A stretch of DNA of 37,203 bases from a virus, in the IMG/VR virus record IMGVR_UViG_3300022929_000079, positions 1 through 37,203 of that record; one strand, 5' to 3'. Made by a program: the position numbers and the translations under genes. The notes under the pieces are model-generated. The model was not told the origin of the DNA. It did not search any database and saw nothing but the letters and a program-made list of their open reading frames with translations. This document shows positions 24,647 to 31,905 of the stretch, piece after piece (position 1 is the first letter of the stretch; the number at the start of each line of letters is the position of its first letter).

Positions 24647-24875
24647 TTTTAACTCCCAATTCTAACATATGTTTTTTAAAATTACTCAGGGCAGACTTCT
24701 CTATCCTTCGCATCGTCTCAAACCCTACTCCCACAAAGTCCGCCATCTCCTGAATCGTGTAAATCCTGCACTCCCGATCCTCCTCAAATGCAGATAATCC
24801 CTCCTCCACAACCAACTCCCGTAGCATCAAATCAATCCGCTTGTCCTGCTGTTCAGGCGATTCGATACAGATCAT
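24636..24875 (-). CDS. sigma-70 region 4-like HTH protein
   Basis: About 79 residues from ATG 24875, which has a good ribosome site (GAGGGAG about five bases upstream). The C-terminal part, YTIQEMADFVGVGFETMRRIEKSALSNFKKHM, follows the sigma-70 region 4 pattern (T-x-x-E-I-x-x-x-x-G-V-x-x-x-x-V-x-x-I-E-x-x-A-L-x-x-L/F-K). There is no region 2, so it cannot be a full sigma factor. It may be an appropriation factor for host RNA polymerase or a -35-like element binder for late promoters. Overlaps the HTH gene before it and the portal start after it. Confidence 0.65.
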   Translation of the reverse strand: MICIESPEQQDKRIDLMLRELVVEEGLSAFEEDRECRIYTIQEMADFVGVGFETMRRIEKSALSNFKKHMLELGVKNGK

Positions 24876-25209
24876 CGTCTCCCTCGACCTTTTTGACATA
24901 TACCTCCGACTTTGGCGGGTGATTATCCTCGGGCTTCTTAACGCACCTAAATACTCCCTCCCGATCATCAAAATAGATAAGCATTAACCGGGCATTCGGA
25001 ACCAGCTTCAGCACCCTCGCCGTCTCCACCTGCTTCTGCGGAGCTTCAGGTAATCCCACCTTCCCATCCGAATCCTCCTTCCATATTCCTATGCAGGTCG
25101 AACGGGGGATTCCCAACTCCTTGCTTATCTTCGGCCAACTCGTACCCGCCTTACGCAAAAGCACCACCTGGTCCCTCTGCATCTTACTCCACTTTCTTAC
25201 TTTTCCCAT
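24853..25209 (-). CDS. HTH protein directly downstream of terL
   Basis: A 118-residue protein. The N-terminal half has a helix-turn-helix of Myb/homeodomain-like type (WSKMQRDQVVLLRKAGTSWPKISKELGIPRSTCIGIW), similar in spacing to GcrA or resolvase-type HTHs. The C-terminal half is a short alpha/beta part (ARVLKLVPNARLMLIYFDDREGVF). Being next to terL, it may act as the DNA-recognising small terminase subunit or as a late regulator. Both are inferences. Confidence 0.55.
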   Translation of the reverse strand: MGKVRKWSKMQRDQVVLLRKAGTSWPKISKELGIPRSTCIGIWKEDSDGKVGLPEAPQKQVETARVLKLVPNARLMLIYFDDREGVFRCVKKPEDNHPPKSEVYVKKVEGDDDLYRIA

Positions 25210-25212
25210 AAA

Positions 25213-26817
25213 TCAATAACTCCCTCCACCTGTTGCCACCAATTCCTCCTCATCGAAATATTCAAAATTACCCACTGCGAACATTCTAACGCAATCTACA
25301 TAGTCCTTGGCCGGATGCTTCAAATCACCAACCTGATACTCCTGCATACAGGCCACCAGGTTCTGACATTCATCCGAAATCATCAGCTTCGGGTGATTAT
25401 CCAATCCCATCTCCCTACTCCTATCCCATGCCAGCAAATTATTGATCGCCTGCAAACCCGTCTCAATGTCCAAACCTTCCGCCGGAACCACCGATAAATC
25501 TTCATCCGCCAAATCATCGATAATGTTGGAAGATCCTTCCGACTTCTGATAACTAGCCGCCCCCAAACGAGGGTCGATTATCCGCTCAACATAACGATCA
25601 CCCTCCATTTGCCGGATGATTTCCGCATAATCCTTTAAGCCGAAACCATTAGGCTGTGCCGCTTCCCCTGCACTCACCTTATCCCCCTTCGTCAGATCAA
25701 TCCATCCTCCCCATGTGTCAAAATCAGGAAACTCCTTAACCGCCCAGGCCACTCCATGCGGATCAATCCCGAACAAAACCATCGTCCAGGGCTTTGCTCC
25801 AGCAGGATCAATCGATAGCACCCAATTCGCATCCGCTCCCTCCTCCAAAACAGGGATATCCTTGGCCTGTACGACATTCTTGTCGGAGAAGGCGGGAAAC
25901 ACAGTCTTTGATGCCTTTACGGGCACTCCATACGCCCGACAAAGGATCGTTTCCCTCTTCTCTCCCTCCAGTTGTGTCTTCATGGCCGACCAACCGCCGA
26001 ACGGATTGGCCTCCGTATGGAAATATACCACGCTCGAGGCTTTCCTTAATGGCTGTTGGACCAGGGGAACCTCTTCACCATCCAAAAGGTCAGCTTTTGC
26101 CGATTCCACTGTCTTTGCTCCCGTCAGCATACTCTTCACTACCGAGTTCCACCCGTCCACAGCCGTGAAACTGATAATTCCCTTGGAATTGCGGGTCACG
26201 GTGCGGTAGCGAAGTGTTTCGACCCACGGCATGGGACACAATTCGTCAGCCCAAAATCCGATGTTATGTGTTTGATTATCAGGGGTTTGCGGAGCTCCTA
26301 TCTCTCCACCCTCTATAGTCGAAATATCCTGCGACCAATTACGGAAAATACATTCAGATCGATTAGGCAAAGTAAACTTGCCGGCAGTGAAGCCATTTCG
26401 CAATGAGTAGATCAGATATCCGACCTTACCTCTACCTAATCCTTTAAATTCTTTAGGGATATACTTAAATATTAGCTTCTGCTGGAACTGAATTGAATTG
26501 GCCGATGTTTCCGTTAAGCACCATATGATCGTTCCTGGGTTCTCTACGAGACACTGAACTACCCTTTTAGCCGCCCATTCCGATTTACCTGCCCTGTTAC
26601 CTCCCATAACGAGGATTTCCTGATGCGATTTAAGCTGATCATCTGCCCGCTTCCAGGTATCCAGTTCAAAGCCATGACGATATGGATCATCCTTCTCGAG
26701 CTTGATCGCCTCCTCGCGCCTCTCCCAGTATGCCAAAATATTCTCAGGAGTCATTCCCAGCATCTCGTCTTTGGTTAAGGCGGGAATGGCGGGATGCGGT
26801 GACCAGTCAAGAGGCAT
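25213..26817 (-). CDS. terL: terminase large subunit
   Basis: A 534-residue large terminase from ATG 26817 (an in-frame TTG at 26865 would add 16 residues; neither has a strong ribosome site). The ATPase domain shows Walker A GGNRAGKS (72-79), ENPGTIIWCLTETSANS, and a Walker B-like region GFWADELCP with the DE pair. The C-terminal nuclease domain begins at VLSIDPAGAKPWTMVLFGIDP (first Asp), continues through ERIIDPRLGAASY, and ends near AKDYVDCVRMFAVG (last Asp). It packages DNA into the procapsid through the portal. Confidence 0.92.
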   Translation of the reverse strand: MPLDWSPHPAIPALTKDEMLGMTPENILAYWERREEAIKLEKDDPYRHGFELDTWKRADDQLKSHQEILVMGGNRAGKSEWAAKRVVQCLVENPGTIIWCLTETSANSIQFQQKLIFKYIPKEFKGLGRGKVGYLIYSLRNGFTAGKFTLPNRSECIFRNWSQDISTIEGGEIGAPQTPDNQTHNIGFWADELCPMPWVETLRYRTVTRNSKGIISFTAVDGWNSVVKSMLTGAKTVESAKADLLDGEEVPLVQQPLRKASSVVYFHTEANPFGGWSAMKTQLEGEKRETILCRAYGVPVKASKTVFPAFSDKNVVQAKDIPVLEEGADANWVLSIDPAGAKPWTMVLFGIDPHGVAWAVKEFPDFDTWGGWIDLTKGDKVSAGEAAQPNGFGLKDYAEIIRQMEGDRYVERIIDPRLGAASYQKSEGSSNIIDDLADEDLSVVPAEGLDIETGLQAINNLLAWDRSREMGLDNHPKLMISDECQNLVACMQEYQVGDLKHPAKDYVDCVRMFAVGNFEYFDEEELVATGGGSY

Positions 26818-26865
26818 TCCCGATTGTAGCAGAATCAGGGGGGCGAGTAACCTCGGGGTGGGCAA

Positions 26866-27116
26866 TTTGTCAGAATTTTTTTATGGGACACAATCGGTCG
26901 CGGTGGCCGGCAGACCGCCGAACCGCACCCCCTCCCCCCCTGTCTGAGGCAAAAATTTGTATGTGATTTCTGACAAAAGATTAAATATGTTATGTTTTAC
27001 CTATTTTTATGTGTAGTATGACACTATTAATTGCGTAAAATAGTGATTATGTCTAATTGTACTTGCGTTGATCCTTATTGAGAATACTTTCTCAAATTAT
27101 CTCACCGATTGATTTT
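26866..27116. promoter_or_regulatory. divergent control region between terL and the plus-strand gene
   Basis: About 300 bases without a gene between the terL ATG (26817) and the plus-strand ATG (27117). Seen here: a GC-rich block with GCGGT...ACCGC, followed by a C-rich tract (minus strand GGGGGGGAGGGGG) around 26925-26940; an AT-rich stretch; a perfect dyad CACTATT (27022-27028)/AATAGTG (27039-27045); and a perfect dyad TTGAGAA (27078-27084)/TTCTCAA (27089-27095). The dyads look like operators. No consensus promoter can be called. The G-rich block next to the terminase is a candidate packaging or cleavage site. Confidence 0.5.
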
Positions 27117-27638
27117 ATGCCTACTAAAAGACCGAGAGTTTATCAGCAAGCAGAGAACCTTCCGGCAAATCTGAAGACCGAGGAAGCTTGTCCAAACATC
27201 TTTACAGGACAAAAGTTCTTCGATCAAAGACCACAGGATTATGCCCTGGTCGTTAAAATGTTGGCAGAGGGATCGACAATCAAACAGATATGCAAAACCT
27301 GTAAAGTTTCTCCTCATACCATAGCTATTGTTAAATCCCGTGAAGGAGATACGCTGAAGGAGTCTAAAAAGCATTTACGATCCTTAATTGGTACTGCGAC
27401 CCATCTCGCCGTAGAAAAGCTTATTACGAAGCTTAATGACGATGAAATCCCATCAGGTGTTCTCCCAATCGCCACAGGCATATTAATCGACAAGCATCGC
27501 CAGTACGAAGGTGAGCCTACCCAAACCATCGAGGTAAAGAAATCCTTGAGCCTGGACGAAATCCGAGCCGAGCTTGCCAACCTTAAAGATGAAAAGGTAG
27601 TCGATGCTGAGGTTTCGGATGTAGAGACATCCGCCTGA
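27117..27638 (+). CDS. plus-strand HTH protein, candidate small terminase subunit
   Basis: A 173-residue protein from ATG 27117, the only clear gene on the plus strand. Residues about 40-95 carry an HTH-like region (DYALVVKMLAEGSTIKQICKTCKVSPHTIAIVKSREG), followed by helices (LRSLIGTATHLAVEKLITKL) and an acidic C-terminus. HTH, oligomerising helices and an acidic tail next to terL fit a small terminase subunit, but the opposite orientation also fits a regulator of the divergent region. No Shine-Dalgarno is visible before the ATG; a perfect dyad lies just upstream. Confidence 0.6.
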   Translation: MPTKRPRVYQQAENLPANLKTEEACPNIFTGQKFFDQRPQDYALVVKMLAEGSTIKQICKTCKVSPHTIAIVKSREGDTLKESKKHLRSLIGTATHLAVEKLITKLNDDEIPSGVLPIATGILIDKHRQYEGEPTQTIEVKKSLSLDEIRAELANLKDEKVVDAEVSDVETSA

Positions 27639-27641
27639 CCT

Positions 27642-27657
27642 GCAATCCTTGGATTGC
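27642..27657 (+). terminator. short hairpin after the plus-strand gene
   Basis: A perfect 7-base stem, GCAATCC and GGATTGC, with a two-base loop begins four bases after the stop codon. No T-tract follows, so it may be a weak terminator or an mRNA 3' end stabiliser. Confidence 0.35.
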
Positions 27658-27659
27658 CA

Positions 27660-27737
27660 GCTTTGCAGGTTGGCTGTGTCAGTAGGTTATACGCTTTGCA
27701 GGTTAGCAGTGTCAGATATGTTAGCAGTGTCAGATAT
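27660..27737. repeat. direct repeats in the convergent intergenic region
   Basis: A 22-base unit at 27661-27682 recurs at 27694-27715 with two mismatches. An 18-base unit (GTTAGCAGTGTCAGATAT) is perfectly tandem at 27702-27719 and 27720-27737. The units share the GTGTCAG core. They lie between two converging transcription units and resemble iterons. Confidence 0.8.
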
Positions 27738-27963
27738 TTATTCCTGTAGAGATGTATGTAGGTAAATCCACAGAAATAGCGTTTTAAGCCCCGTAGAGTA
27801 CCCTAGAAAGCCTTTTCCCTATCCAGCGAGTCCTCTGACTCATCTTTACCCGATCAAAGCCTTTTACGAGCATAGGGTTCTTGCCTGTGTATTCTCCTCT
27901 CCCGAGTGTCGGCTTTTTCGATCAAATCATTCAGTCTAATAATCTGACTAGTGGTCGCCTATA

Positions 27964-28066
27964 GGCTGTGCAAATGTAGTAGGTTGCTCTGCTAAAGGAG
28001 CAACTACTACTTACAGCCTCAACTACTACTAGTAGTGGTGTTATACTATAAGGCCTCCACTACTAC
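27964..28066. repeat. nested inverted repeats built from TAGTAG/CTACTA
   Basis: A long hairpin: outer arms GGCTGT (27964-27969) and ACAGCC (28013-28018), inner arms GTAGTAGGTTGCTC (27976-27989) and GAGCAACTACTAC (27998-28010), with one extra base in the left arm and an 8-base loop. A perfect palindrome ACTACTAGTAGT follows at 28025-28036, and its right half can also pair with 28057-28065. The region may be a bidirectional terminator, an origin or a binding array. The rest of 27738-27963 and 28067-28090 holds no gene I can see. Confidence 0.75.
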
Positions 28067-28090
28067 TTTTGAGACAGAGTTGAGACAGCT

Positions 28091-29239
28091 TTATTCGGTA
28101 TAAGAGTAGATGTTTTCTTTACCTTTTTCGGTCTTTAGTACACTAATATTTCGGCTTTTTTTAATCAGATTTACCAGTCTATCTCGTGTAATTGGCTCCC
28201 CTGTTTTCTCCTCAAGTTTGGTTCGGAGATTATTTAATCCCATGATCGAATTAGGTTTAAGTAGTTCGATAAGGGCTGTGGTGAGTTTATCGTTTAATCT
28301 TTTAGATTCCTTCGACTGACCTGGCTTTCTGAGTTTGGGTTCCATATCGGGCTTATGAATAAAATTCGGCCATGAAAATTCTACGACTTGAGGAGGAGGG
28401 GTTGAGAAGTCTCTGAGGGTTGCTTCGAGTACAAGGTGATCCTCCTCTTCGTGGGGTGTTAGGGTAAGGATGGCATCGGGATCACGGGCAAACACGCCTG
28501 ACCCGCTTGCCCGGTCAATGTGGTCCGTGTCAGACTTGTTTCCCTTGGAGAAGTGATGGGCATAGACGAAGGAGCAGTCGAGACGCTCGGAGAACTTCTC
28601 CATGCGGTTGACTATTTCCCCGATAGCACCGGCATCATTTTCATCTGCCCCTGTTGCGAGCTTATAGAAGGGGTCTACGATTACGAGGTCGGGGCGGTGG
28701 TCCTCGAGGTCTTCTATGTGGTGTACGAGGTCTTCGAGGGTACGGGACTGGCCACGGAGGGAGCAGTACATAAAGTTTTGATTCTTGGGGTCATAGTCGG
28801 AGTTCGCATTGACCATTTCGGCTATCCGGCGGGCGGCAATGCGTTTTTTAAGTTCAAAGTCGAGGTAGATTACCTTCGAGGTGGCTGTGCGGTGGCCTAA
28901 CCAGGTGGACCCGTTGGCGGCGGCTAGGCCGAGGTGTAGGAGGGAGAGTGTTTTACCTGCCTTGGATGACCCTGAGATGATCATCTTGGAGCCTTTATGG
29001 AGGACTCCCTCGATGACCTGCTTGGGCATGGGATCGGTGTTATGGGTCATCATCTGCTCGAGGGAGAGGAACTTGGGTGGAGGGAGGGGATCATCGATTG
29101 CTATGGAGTAGGCAGTGGGCGGTGAATCCTGTTCGGTATGGGTTGGGTAATCGATCTTGCCCTTGGAGGCGAGGTATCGGTCCACCTCATCCACATCGGC
29201 GAGCACTTCGGGTGTTAGGTAGTCTTCTCTTCTGGCCAT
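28091..29239 (-). CDS. RepA-type (AAA_25) replicative ATPase/helicase
   Basis: A 382-residue RecA-fold ATPase. Walker A GSSKAGKT (90-97), YLDFEL (125-130), Walker B LVIVDP (185-190) and FVYAHHFSKG (224-233) are in the order seen in plasmid RepA and AAA_25 proteins. The C-terminal ~90 residues (LIELLKPNSIMGLNNLRTKLEEKTG ...) look like a winged helix. It is probably the replicative helicase or helicase-like ATPase. It follows the primase gene in the same operon, as in primase-helicase pairs of phages and plasmids. It is the last gene of the early block. Confidence 0.82.
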   Translation of the reverse strand: MARREDYLTPEVLADVDEVDRYLASKGKIDYPTHTEQDSPPTAYSIAIDDPLPPPKFLSLEQMMTHNTDPMPKQVIEGVLHKGSKMIISGSSKAGKTLSLLHLGLAAANGSTWLGHRTATSKVIYLDFELKKRIAARRIAEMVNANSDYDPKNQNFMYCSLRGQSRTLEDLVHHIEDLEDHRPDLVIVDPFYKLATGADENDAGAIGEIVNRMEKFSERLDCSFVYAHHFSKGNKSDTDHIDRASGSGVFARDPDAILTLTPHEEEDHLVLEATLRDFSTPPPQVVEFSWPNFIHKPDMEPKLRKPGQSKESKRLNDKLTTALIELLKPNSIMGLNNLRTKLEEKTGEPITRDRLVNLIKKSRNISVLKTEKGKENIYSYTE

Positions 29240-29251
29240 GCTGTTATGTTG

Positions 29252-29434
29252 TTATTTATGTTTTGTTTTAATTAGTACGATAATGTCGGGTTTAAAGGTA
29301 TCGGGATCTCGGACGATGAGGACTGATTTCTCTTCATCCATCTGATCGGCAAAGTGGCAGGCTTCCGTTACAGGAACGCCTAGATTTATGAATCTTCGGG
29401 CGATCATTTTTTTGAGAAAGAACGGGTGGATCAT
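29252..29434 (-). CDS. small hypothetical protein between primase and helicase
   Basis: A 60-residue protein starting MIHPFFLKKMIARRF with two short alpha/beta-looking parts (EACHFADQMDEEKSVLIVRD and DIIVLIKTKHK). Its ATG immediately follows the primase stop (TGA-ATG). No family recognised. Conserved position is the only evidence for function in replication. Confidence 0.5.
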   Translation of the reverse strand: MIHPFFLKKMIARRFINLGVPVTEACHFADQMDEEKSVLIVRDPDTFKPDIIVLIKTKHK

Positions 29435-30283
29435 TCAATCCTTCCAATAGATGATCGGCTGGGCGGCTGGCAGGCTGGCCTCTTTGCGGCGGGTTCCCCA
29501 GGGTAGCCGGCAAAGTTGGTTCATTAGTTTGAATCGTGGATCTCCACCGAGTCTTTGGGATAGCTCGAGAAATGCCTTTTTGTTCCCTGGAGTCCACTTG
29601 AACCATGCGTGGAGGGATTTCCCTCCTGAGTTTACGATCATCTTGAGTTCGGCCTCATTCTCGAGTCGCTTGATCAGGCCAAGCTGTTGCTCGAATGAGA
29701 GGGATGGATCATCAGTTTCGTGGAGTAGGTATTTCCGTCCAAGCACCTGTGCCTCTGACCGGTTGGTCGCTTGGGCGGGGAAAGTGTTATAAGTGATGAA
29801 CTGGTACTGGGATAGATCGGGTTGAGCGATCCAATCGGATACGGGTAGGAGCCTCCCCTTCTCGGCCACCTGTCGCTGGACAAAGATTGATTCGTCAAGA
29901 TCGAAGAGTTTGCTGACCGCTTCAGATGCATTCATTGGAATGAGGTCTGATTTTATAGTGTATTTCTCGAATAGCCCAGGTTCGCCTAGATTCTGTTCCT
30001 TAAGCGATGGGTCGGGCTGAGTAACCTTAATCGGGTTGGAGGGGATATGAGGGTTATTATGGCGGTCGTAAGCACCTTTAACAGCGTTCCTGACCTCGGA
30101 AGGTTGGTTGGGTCGATGGGATACATTTCGGAGGATATGCTCGACTGCTCTTTCCGCCTCACTCGCATCATCGATATGCCTGGTGACTACGAGGGCGAGT
30201 CGCAGGATGATATCATGGTGAGACAGTAATCCTGCTGGCAGATTCTCGAGGCATCTGCGAAGATTTCCTTTGAGGGTAGCCAT
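29435..30283 (-). CDS. archaeo-eukaryotic-type (AEP) primase-like protein
   Basis: A 282-residue protein. Residues about 185-262 carry the pattern of plasmid/phage AEP primases: YLLHETDDPSLSFEQQ (E-x-D metal motif, where many relatives have ESD), then IVNSGGKSLHAWFKW (the S-x-x-x-S-x-H motif) and LCRLPWGTRRK. The N-terminal ~75 residues form a helical domain. It would prime replication for the family A polymerase and works beside the RepA-type ATPase. Start codon and the Xre stop overlap by one base (TAATG). The third catalytic Asp is not obvious to me. Confidence 0.68.
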   Translation of the reverse strand: MATLKGNLRRCLENLPAGLLSHHDIILRLALVVTRHIDDASEAERAVEHILRNVSHRPNQPSEVRNAVKGAYDRHNNPHIPSNPIKVTQPDPSLKEQNLGEPGLFEKYTIKSDLIPMNASEAVSKLFDLDESIFVQRQVAEKGRLLPVSDWIAQPDLSQYQFITYNTFPAQATNRSEAQVLGRKYLLHETDDPSLSFEQQLGLIKRLENEAELKMIVNSGGKSLHAWFKWTPGNKKAFLELSQRLGGDPRFKLMNQLCRLPWGTRRKEASLPAAQPIIYWKD

Positions 30284-30498
30284 TATTCTTCTGCGAGTAG
30301 TCGGGCGATCTGCTCAGTGATTTTCATCATCGCCCCTCGTTCGATCTTGGAGATTGTTTGCTTGGCGACTCCTGCTTTCCGTGCAATTTCATCCTGGGTA
30401 AATCCGGCATGGTCGGATGGAACCGAGCGAAGCATCTGTCTCAGCCTCGCATCGGTTGCCATCTTACGAACGGAATTATTCTGTCGCCTCTCCTTCAT
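30283..30498 (-). CDS. Xre-family HTH regulator
   Basis: A 71-residue protein with a classic Xre/Cro HTH in the C-terminal part: GFTQDEIARKAGVAKQTISKIERGAMMKITEQIARLL. The N-terminal 25 residues are basic. It is embedded in the replication operon with 1- and 4-base overlaps, so it is co-expressed with the primase and the DpdA-like gene. It may repress early transcription later in infection. Confidence 0.82.
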   Translation of the reverse strand: MKERRQNNSVRKMATDARLRQMLRSVPSDHAGFTQDEIARKAGVAKQTISKIERGAMMKITEQIARLLAEE

Positions 30499-31136
30499 GT
30501 TAAAGACATTTCCATTTGATCAGGTAGTTTCTCTTCCCCCGCCTGAATGCGAAAATACCGATGAAGAGTGTCAGTCATCTTGGGTCCACGAAACCAACCC
30601 GTCCCATCACATGACTCTACCCCTAACTCTTTACACCTTAGAAGATTTTTAAGAGTATTAATTGCTCCTACATGGACTCTCTGAAAGGCATCTGTCCACA
30701 TAGTTAGGTTTCGCAACTTCCACTCCATTGTACCTCCAACAAATACTACATTAGCTTCGGTTGGAACATCGGCAGGAGTCATTCCATCCTGTACGCAAAA
30801 TGACCAAGAAAGATCGTAGGATTGTTCCAAAATGGGATACCACTTATCCCACATTCTTTTTGTCTCATCAGCATCTCCCACCTCATCGGGCACATTGACA
30901 AAGCGAGGCTTTAAAATCGTTTCGTTGTAGTAATCAAGCATCTTGAGGAAATCATGTTCGTTCCATTTTTTACCTGATGACCAAACTGCAAACCTGCCGT
31001 TGTCTATCGAATAAGGTATCCAAGGCACAGGTTCTCTTACTGCTGACTCAGGAGTAAATAACCAACCAACAGGATAACCTTGGCCTGCCCAATAATGGAC
31101 AATGCCTTTAGCGTTATTTGATGGCATCACAATCAT
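30495..31136 (-). CDS. dpdA: DpdA-like (tRNA-guanine transglycosylase-related) base-exchange enzyme
   Basis: A 213-residue protein with features of phage DpdA, the TGT-fold enzyme that swaps guanine in DNA for a 7-deazaguanine. Seen: SIDNGRF with Asp45, FVNVPDEVGDAD, FCVQDGM (116-119), FVGGTMEWKLRN (132-143), VHVGAINTLKNLLRCKELGVESCDGTGW, ending with Asp177. The last part matches the H-x-G-x-x-N-x-x-x-R/K-L...G-x-D/E-S-x-D-G-T pattern I associate with this family. It is shorter than bacterial TGT. It is coupled to a deoxyribosyltransferase-like gene, with a QueD-like gene upstream, supporting a DNA-modification role. The symbol is given by similarity, not proven. Confidence 0.68.
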   Translation of the reverse strand: MIVMPSNNAKGIVHYWAGQGYPVGWLFTPESAVREPVPWIPYSIDNGRFAVWSSGKKWNEHDFLKMLDYYNETILKPRFVNVPDEVGDADETKRMWDKWYPILEQSYDLSWSFCVQDGMTPADVPTEANVVFVGGTMEWKLRNLTMWTDAFQRVHVGAINTLKNLLRCKELGVESCDGTGWFRGPKMTDTLHRYFRIQAGEEKLPDQMEMSLT

Positions 31137-31549
31137 TTTGAAACGCCCGGATCAAAATCAGGGAACTCTATATTTTCGATTGCTTCTTCTAATGTTGGAA
31201 AGATGTGATCAGCATGGTAGCGAATCCAAGGACTATAAGAATTTGTAACTACGATGACTTGCTTACGAAGACTCCATGCGAAGTATATCTCCATCGCTGT
31301 GCCATATGATGGATGATCGCACTTAGCTAAGATCGTATCGCAATGCATAATATCACGCTTGTCGCTTTCAACTATTCGCTTGGGTATTCCTGCAATTGTC
31401 TCCCTACCCCGATAATCTGCGTCTGTAGGTTTCATGCACATTACATTTTTCTTCATTAAAAGTTTGTGCGTTGCTTTTCTCCAACGGATGCAAGTGTCAT
31501 CTTGCTCGTAAATTGGTCCTGCTAAGTAAACTAATTTTGCCTCTATCAT
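31133..31549 (-). CDS. nucleoside 2-deoxyribosyltransferase-like protein
   Basis: A 138-residue protein from ATG 31549, which has GGAGG seven bases upstream and overlaps the QueD-like stop by four bases. It shows YLAGPI (8-13), MHCDTILAKCD with Asp71, and SYGTAMEIYFAW with Glu87, the nucleophile position of nucleoside 2-deoxyribosyltransferases (DUF4406-related). It would transfer deoxyribose between bases or hydrolyse nucleotides. Placed between QueD-like and DpdA-like genes, it may supply or recycle the modified deoxynucleoside. It is coupled to the DpdA-like gene by an ATGA overlap. Confidence 0.72.
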   Translation of the reverse strand: MIEAKLVYLAGPIYEQDDTCIRWRKATHKLLMKKNVMCMKPTDADYRGRETIAGIPKRIVESDKRDIMHCDTILAKCDHPSYGTAMEIYFAWSLRKQVIVVTNSYSPWIRYHADHIFPTLEEAIENIEFPDFDPGVSK

Positions 31550-31905
31550 CCATTCACCTCCACGCACATACCAACCTTACAGACTTTGACTGATTCGAGG
31601 GTAATATGATCAGGGAACTTTTTATCCATTAGTTTTAACCACAAGTGCCGAGCTATCATTTCCGCAGTGGGATTCTCAATAAACTCATTTAAATATGTAT
31701 GGTCTAACTGCTTAACAATTGCCCCAGCCTTGGTTTGAAACTCTTCATGCGGAATAACCCACCCAAATCGCTCATCAGGTTCTCCACTTATCGTCACATA
31801 TACCTCATGCGAGTGACCATGTATCCTCGCATTCTCTTTACCAATGCCCTCTATCCTATGAGCCGCCTCAAATGTAAACTTCTCTGTTACTTTAGTTTTC
31901 ATCAT
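31546..31905 (-). CDS. queD: QueD-like 6-carboxytetrahydropterin synthase homologue
   Basis: A 119-residue PTPS/QueD-fold protein. The zinc ligands are present: His16 in FEAAH and His29/His31 in RIHGHSHEV. The LDHTYLNE segment with the Asp-His pair and ENPTAEMIARHLW match QueD closely. QueD makes 6-carboxy-tetrahydropterin for 7-deazaguanine (preQ0) synthesis. The catalytic Cys, four residues before HGH in E. coli QueD (C-x3-HGH), is Asn25 here, and the late Glu of the KET motif is not kept, so activity may be altered. No queE, queC or folE is in the window. Confidence 0.82.
   Translation of the reverse strand: MMKTKVTEKFTFEAAHRIEGIGKENARIHGHSHEVYVTISGEPDERFGWVIPHEEFQTKAGAIVKQLDHTYLNEFIENPTAEMIARHLWLKLMDKKFPDHITLESVKVCKVGMCVEVNG

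Noticed and set aside
25715-26209. 164-codon plus-strand frame over terL
   Set aside because: Antisense to conserved terminase sequence, no ribosome site or motif.
27738-27963. Possible CRISPR array or tRNA in the convergent intergenic region
   Set aside because: Repeats nearby are only two or three, partly tandem and without regular spacers; no cloverleaf or T-loop sequence was seen here or elsewhere in the window.
28520-28900. 126-codon plus-strand frame rich in Val/Gly/Glu
   Set aside because: Lies entirely antisense to the RepA-type ATPase with its Walker motifs; composition is a mirror of that gene.
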